Assembly (NCBI GenBank): GCA_001818435.1
Contig: MHKO01000058.1
Span: 22,129 to 36,242 of the forward strand
Length of the DNA stretch: 14,114 nucleotides
Reading direction: 5' to 3'
DNA from: Candidatus Komeilibacteria bacterium RIFCSPLOWO2_02_FULL_48_11
GTDB lineage: Bacteria > Patescibacteriota > Patescibacteriia > UBA2169
Both the position numbers and the translations under genes were made by a program. The notes under the pieces are model-generated. The model was not told the origin of the DNA. It saw nothing but the letters and a program-made list of their open reading frames with translations, and did no database searches. Within the stretch, counting starts at the first letter, position 1, and the number at the start of each line of letters is the position of its first letter. Shown here in pieces: positions 11,372-14,114 of this stretch.

Positions 11372-13596
11372 GAAATTTCAGCGACAGCTTTAAGAAGTTC
11401 TCCGGCCCAGCGGTAGATATTGTAATTTTTTACGCTATTGCGCATGGTTTTCATCCGCCTTGTTTGTTCCAAGGGCGACATGGTAATTCCTTTATATATC
11501 GCGTCGGCGATTTCTTTTGTGCTGTAAGGATTAATAATCAAGGCGCCTTTTAAATCATAGGCTGCGCCGGTGAACTGGCTTAGAACCAGCGCCCCCAGTT
11601 CGTCGTCTCTCTCGGCCGTGTATTCTTTGGCCACCAGATTCATGCCGTCGTGCAAAGACGTAACAACGCAGACATTCGCCAGTTTATAGAGTGAATTGAT
11701 GTCCTGGTGGCTGTATTGCACCATTTCCAGAACAATGGGCTGCCAATCTTCTGTTTTGAATTTCTCGTTGATCCGCTCCGCTTCCTGGGAGACGATATCT
11801 TTATATTGAAGATATTGTTCGATTGACGAGCGGCAGGGCGACGCGATTTGAAAGAAAGTGAATTGCCCGCGATACTCCGGGTGAGCGTCGAGAAAATATT
11901 CAATCCCCTTAAAGCGCTCGGGGATTCCCTTAACATAATCAAGCCTATCAACTCCCAGTCCGAGATATTTTGTTTTTATCTTGAAACGATCCAGTATCTT
12001 TCTGCCCAACATGCCTGAATCATCCGATTTTTTTTCTTCGGTAAAAGCGACTCCGATTGGGAATGGCCGAATGTAAGAAGCATGCTCGTCGCGGGTAATT
12101 GAGAATTTATCAAAATCGACAATCGCTTCGACATTTTTTCCAATCGTATCAATAAAATTATTGCAGAATTGCTGGGTGTGAAAACCAATGATGTCGGCGC
12201 CGAGCATTCCTTCAAGAATTTTTTTTCGTTGCGGGCAAATATTGAAGGCTTCCGCGCTGGGCCAGGGGGTGTGCCAAAATATGCCGATCCGCGCGTCCGG
12301 GCGGCTGGCTTTAACCATTTGCGGCGCCAGAGTGAGGTGATATTCGTTCACGATGATAATGGGCTTTTCGACATTCTTTATTTCGCCCAGCAGAACTTTG
12401 GCGAATTTTCCGTTAACCCGTTTGTACTCAACCCAGTCTTCCTCCCTAAAAATCGGCCGGGTGTAAGTGTTGAGGCAAAGCGGGTATAAACCTTCGGCGG
12501 AATAGCCTTTGTTGTATCCCTGCTCTTCCTTTTCGGTAAGCCAAATTCTTTTGAGAGTATATTTTGGATTATCGGGCGGAACTTGTATGGTGTCATTCTC
12601 GTCCACGGTTTCTTTGTCGGCATCGCCATTGCCGTGAGCAATCCACATTCCGCCGCAAGCTTCCATTAACGGCTCCAGAGCGGTCAGCACGCCGCCGGCT
12701 TGAGAAAAACAATAAATGCCGTCTTTGCCCTTTTTGTGGGTGTATGGTTCACCTTTGAATAAAAGAAAAATTTTCTGATTTTTTAAAGAGGCTTTGACGA
12801 ATTCTTTCAGCCGCTCTTCGGTCCAGGGCGAATCAACTTTTTCCAAGCGCAACCGCGCCTCTTCGCTGGCCGCGGTTCTGGCCTGGAGCAGGCTTTTGGA
12901 CATTTTAGAGATTTCCTCGGCAATCGGGCGAAAGAAACCCTGGTTTTTAATGGCCGCAGAGTCGTCGGCGGTTTTGCCGATTCGGGCTTGGTGGATGGAT
13001 TCAACCAGGCGCAAAATCGGCCGGTAAATTATCCAGCGCAGAATTAATATTACGGCAATTGAAAATAAGAGGATTTGGACCAGCCAGCGCACCAGATTAG
13101 TTTTCCAAATTTGATTGATGACATCATCAATATAATCGGCTCTTTGGAAAACCGCTAAGGACCCGATGACTTTTTCGTCTTGATGCAGCGGCGTGGCGAA
13201 AATATAAGTTCGGCCTCTCTCCTCAATGGCCAGAAAATCGCCGGTCACACTGTCGGCATCCATGGCCTGTTCCGGAATTGACGCGTCAGCCGTCAATTCC
13301 GCCGGCAAACCGGCGGAAACGGCGAAGATGCCGCCTTTGTTGTTGTACACCGCCAAACCCAAAAGCCGTTCGCGGTTGGCGAACTTATCCAGCACCATCT
13401 GCATCGTGGAAGTGGCGTTGTTCAAATAAGAAGGCCGGATTGATTCTTTAAAACTGTCGGCCAAAAGCGCGGTGCGGAGCCGTAGATCATCCAGCATTGA
13501 AGCTTCCTCTTGGCGGACTTGCCGGAGAGTAAAAACAAAAACCACCAGACTGACAATTACCGCCACGCCGACAATCATTATGAGTAATTGTTTCAT
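11368..13596 (-). CDS. otsA: Membrane-anchored trehalose-6-phosphate synthase with sensor and HAMP modules
   Basis: A 742-residue protein, about 270 longer than typical OtsA. Residues 4-23 are a membrane segment, 24-166 a predicted extracytoplasmic PAS/Cache-like domain, 169-190 a second membrane segment, 191-245 a HAMP-like linker with YRPILRLVESI, and 275-740 the GT20 domain, which joins a nucleotide-activated glucose to glucose 6-phosphate. GT20 motifs are the glycine loop AGGV (300-303), VNEYHLTLAP (416-425), IGIFWHTPWPSAE (437-449), IGFHT (470-474), GVDRLDYVKGIPER (548-561, with Arg551 and Lys556) and SLHDGMNLVAKEY (647-659). The usual N-R before EPY is Lys281-Gly282. The ATG lies 6 bases after the CCA of tRNA-Pro and has no room for a leader of its own. 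It probably shares a transcript with otsB. Confidence 0.92.
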   Translation of the reverse strand: MKQLLIMIVGVAVIVSLVVFVFTLRQVRQEEASMLDDLRLRTALLADSFKESIRPSYLNNATSTMQMVLDKFANRERLLGLAVYNNKGGIFAVSAGLPAELTADASIPEQAMDADSVTGDFLAIEERGRTYIFATPLHQDEKVIGSLAVFQRADYIDDVINQIWKTNLVRWLVQILLFSIAVILILRWIIYRPILRLVESIHQARIGKTADDSAAIKNQGFFRPIAEEISKMSKSLLQARTAASEEARLRLEKVDSPWTEERLKEFVKASLKNQKIFLLFKGEPYTHKKGKDGIYCFSQAGGVLTALEPLMEACGGMWIAHGNGDADKETVDENDTIQVPPDNPKYTLKRIWLTEKEEQGYNKGYSAEGLYPLCLNTYTRPIFREEDWVEYKRVNGKFAKVLLGEIKNVEKPIIIVNEYHLTLAPQMVKASRPDARIGIFWHTPWPSAEAFNICPQRKKILEGMLGADIIGFHTQQFCNNFIDTIGKNVEAIVDFDKFSITRDEHASYIRPFPIGVAFTEEKKSDDSGMLGRKILDRFKIKTKYLGLGVDRLDYVKGIPERFKGIEYFLDAHPEYRGQFTFFQIASPCRSSIEQYLQYKDIVSQEAERINEKFKTEDWQPIVLEMVQYSHQDINSLYKLANVCVVTSLHDGMNLVAKEYTAERDDELGALVLSQFTGAAYDLKGALIINPYSTKEIADAIYKGITMSPLEQTRRMKTMRNSVKNYNIYRWAGELLKAVAEIS
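13274..13318. repeat. Two overlapping perfect palindromes inside otsA
   Basis: GGAATTGACG (13274-13283) pairs with CGTCAATTCC (13291-13300) around a 7-base loop. TTCCGCCGG (13297-13305) pairs with CCGGCGGAA (13310-13318) around CAAA. They share four bases and encode about residues 93-108, in the extracytoplasmic part of the sensor. Confidence 0.7.
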
Positions 13597-13602
13597 ATTT
13601 TT

Positions 13603-13679
13603 TGGTCGGGGTACTCGGACTCGAACCGAGAATCCCCACGTCCCAAACGTGGTGCCTTAGCCAATTAGGCCATACCCCG
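13603..13679 (-). tRNA. tRNA-Pro (UGG)
   Basis: A complete 77-base cloverleaf with encoded CCA. The acceptor CGGGGTA pairs with TACCCCG (the C1-G72 pair typical of tRNA-Pro). The D-stem is GCCT/AGGC. The anticodon stem CCACG/CGTGG encloses TTTGGGA, giving anticodon TGG. The T-arm is CTCGG TTCGAGT CCGAG and the discriminator is A. The 3' CCA is followed after six bases by the otsA ATG. Confidence 0.96.
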
Positions 13680-13682
13680 TAA

Positions 13683-13699
13683 CCCCGGCAGCGCCGGGG
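13683..13699. repeat. CCCCGGC-AGC-GCCGGGG hairpin upstream of tRNA-Pro
   Basis: A perfect 7-bp GC-rich stem with a 3-base loop, ending three bases from the mature 5' end of tRNA-Pro and lying just after the micro-ORF stop. It has no U-tract. It could be a processing or pausing element in the precursor RNA, or a weak terminator. Confidence 0.6.
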
Positions 13700-13705
13700 C
13701 AGGAA

Positions 13706-13762
13706 TTATTTTTCGCAAGTACATTCCTCATTGCCACATGTTGGGCATGGATCTGTTCTCAT
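13706..13762 (-). CDS. Possible 18-residue Cys-rich micro-ORF
   Basis: The frame reads MRTDPCPTCGNEECTCEK and stops. Four cysteines in a CPTCG plus CTC pattern resemble a metal-binding knuckle, and the charge is acidic. It is preceded at 13 bases by TATCAT (13781-13776), a 5-of-6 match to a -10 box, and is followed by the hairpin at 13683-13699. The frame stays open upstream through the palindromic repeat and into tRNA-Val, but without another ATG in the spacer. It may be a genuine microprotein, the end of a decayed gene, or chance. There is no Shine-Dalgarno sequence. Confidence 0.3.
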   Translation of the reverse strand: MRTDPCPTCGNEECTCEK

Positions 13763-13790
13763 ATGCGTGTAGTTAATGATAATGGATTCT

Positions 13791-13809
13791 GGCTTCGCCA
13801 GCCGAAGCC
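13791..13809. repeat. GGCTTCG-CCAGC-CGAAGCC palindrome in the tRNA spacer
   Basis: A perfect 7-bp stem with a 5-base loop, followed by the related CGGCTTTAGCC (13816-13826), which can alternatively pair with AGCCGA (13800-13805). It occupies the spacer between tRNA-Val and the micro-ORF. Its style matches the other GC-rich palindromes in the window. Confidence 0.5.
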
Positions 13810-13837
13810 TTTTATCGGCTTTAGCCTTGGCGTAGTC

Positions 13838-13914
13838 TGGTGGGTCCGAGAGGAATCGAACCTCTGACCTCGTCGATGTCAACGACGCGCTCTAACCATC
13901 TGAGCTACGAACCC
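13838..13914 (-). tRNA. tRNA-Val (GAC)
   Basis: A 77-base cloverleaf with encoded CCA. The acceptor GGGTTCG pairs with CGGACCC (one G-U pair). The D-stem is GCTC/GAGC. The anticodon stem CGTCG/CGACG encloses TTGACAT, giving GAC. The T-arm is AGAGG TTCGATT CCTCT and the discriminator is A. Its first base directly follows the last base of the upstream tRNA-Phe. Confidence 0.96.
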
Positions 13915-13989
13915 TGGTGCCGGGGGCGAGAATCGGACTCGCGACACGATGATCTTCAGTCACCTGCTCTACCACTGAGCTACCCCGGC
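13915..13989 (-). tRNA. tRNA-Phe (GAA)
   Basis: A 75-base cloverleaf with encoded CCA. The acceptor GCCGGGG pairs with CCCCGGC. The D-stem is GCTC/GAGC. The anticodon stem GGTGA/TCATC (one G-U pair) encloses CTGAAGA, giving GAA. The T-stem is GCGAG/CTCGC. The T-loop is TCCGATT rather than TTCGATT, so position 55 is C instead of the near-universal U. Confidence 0.94.
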
Positions 13990-14001
13990 ATGTGTTGTTA
14001 A

Positions 14002-14078
14002 TGGTGGGCGCGGAAGGAATCGAACCTTCGACCTCGTCATTATCAGTGACGCGCTCTAACCAACTGAGCTACGCGCCC
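14002..14078 (-). tRNA. tRNA-Ile (GAU)
   Basis: A 77-base cloverleaf with encoded CCA. The acceptor GGGCGCG pairs with CGCGCCC. The D-stem is GCTC/GAGC. The anticodon stem CGTCA/TGACG encloses CTGATAA, giving GAT. The T-arm is GAAGG TTCGATT CCTTC and the discriminator is A. It is the first tRNA of the leftward cluster visible here. The 36 bases beyond it hold nothing I recognise, so the cluster promoter probably lies outside the window. Confidence 0.96.
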
Positions 14079-14114
14079 GCGTCAGAGTCGGGCTACGGCC
14101 TCCGTGTGCGCCTG

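Noticed and set aside
13603..14078. tRNA cluster as a phage or genomic-island attachment site.
   Set aside because: No integrase, no duplicated tRNA 3' end and no other mobile gene are visible in the window.
14079..14114. The last 36 bases as part of another tRNA.
   Set aside because: No acceptor, T-arm or anticodon arm can be drawn. Nothing can be assigned.

Overview
The window looks like chromosomal DNA of a candidate-phyla-radiation bacterium (Patescibacteria, Parcubacteria-like). This is an inference from three things. The genes are compact and mostly lack Shine-Dalgarno sequences. The gaps are filled with palindromic repeats that start GTCATCCCGA and end TCGGGATGAC. The gene content is a PilT pilus motor, peptidoglycan enzymes and large secreted lamin-tail/beta-helix proteins. 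No rRNA or other phylogenetic marker is present, so the assignment is not proven.

Layout. Bases 1-4207 are read leftward: the first codons of a cyclic-nucleotide-binding-domain protein (cut by the window edge), pilT, a secreted FG-GAP/L,D-transpeptidase, and a D-Ala-D-Ala carboxypeptidase-like S11 peptidase. A 57-base divergent promoter region separates these from argS. To the right on the plus strand follow a 1010-residue secreted multidomain protein, a ZIP metal transporter and a short glycine-tailed RRM RNA-binding protein. A 13-bp hairpin terminator separates this RRM gene from the convergent leftward block. That block, in transcription order from the right edge, is tRNA-Ile, tRNA-Phe, tRNA-Val, a possible Cys-rich micro-ORF, tRNA-Pro, otsA and otsB.

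How the genes fit together. The left part serves the cell surface: pilus retraction, peptidoglycan cross-linking and trimming, and a secreted adhesin-like protein. The right part makes trehalose: OtsA forms trehalose 6-phosphate and OtsB dephosphorylates it. The two genes overlap by 4 bases, and otsA begins only 6 bases after the encoded CCA of tRNA-Pro, so the trehalose genes may be transcribed with the tRNAs.

Most notable points. (1) OtsA is fused to a receptor-like N-terminus (TM, extracytoplasmic domain, TM, HAMP), which suggests membrane-anchored, signal-controlled trehalose synthesis. (2) The GTCATCCCGA repeat family fills the gap after nearly every left-hand gene. (3) The signal peptide of the S11 peptidase is encoded by a low-complexity CAAATGA-type repeat. 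(4) Perfect palindromes lie in frame inside two coding regions. (5) The RRM gene has a structured leader ending in a hairpin that touches its GTG start.
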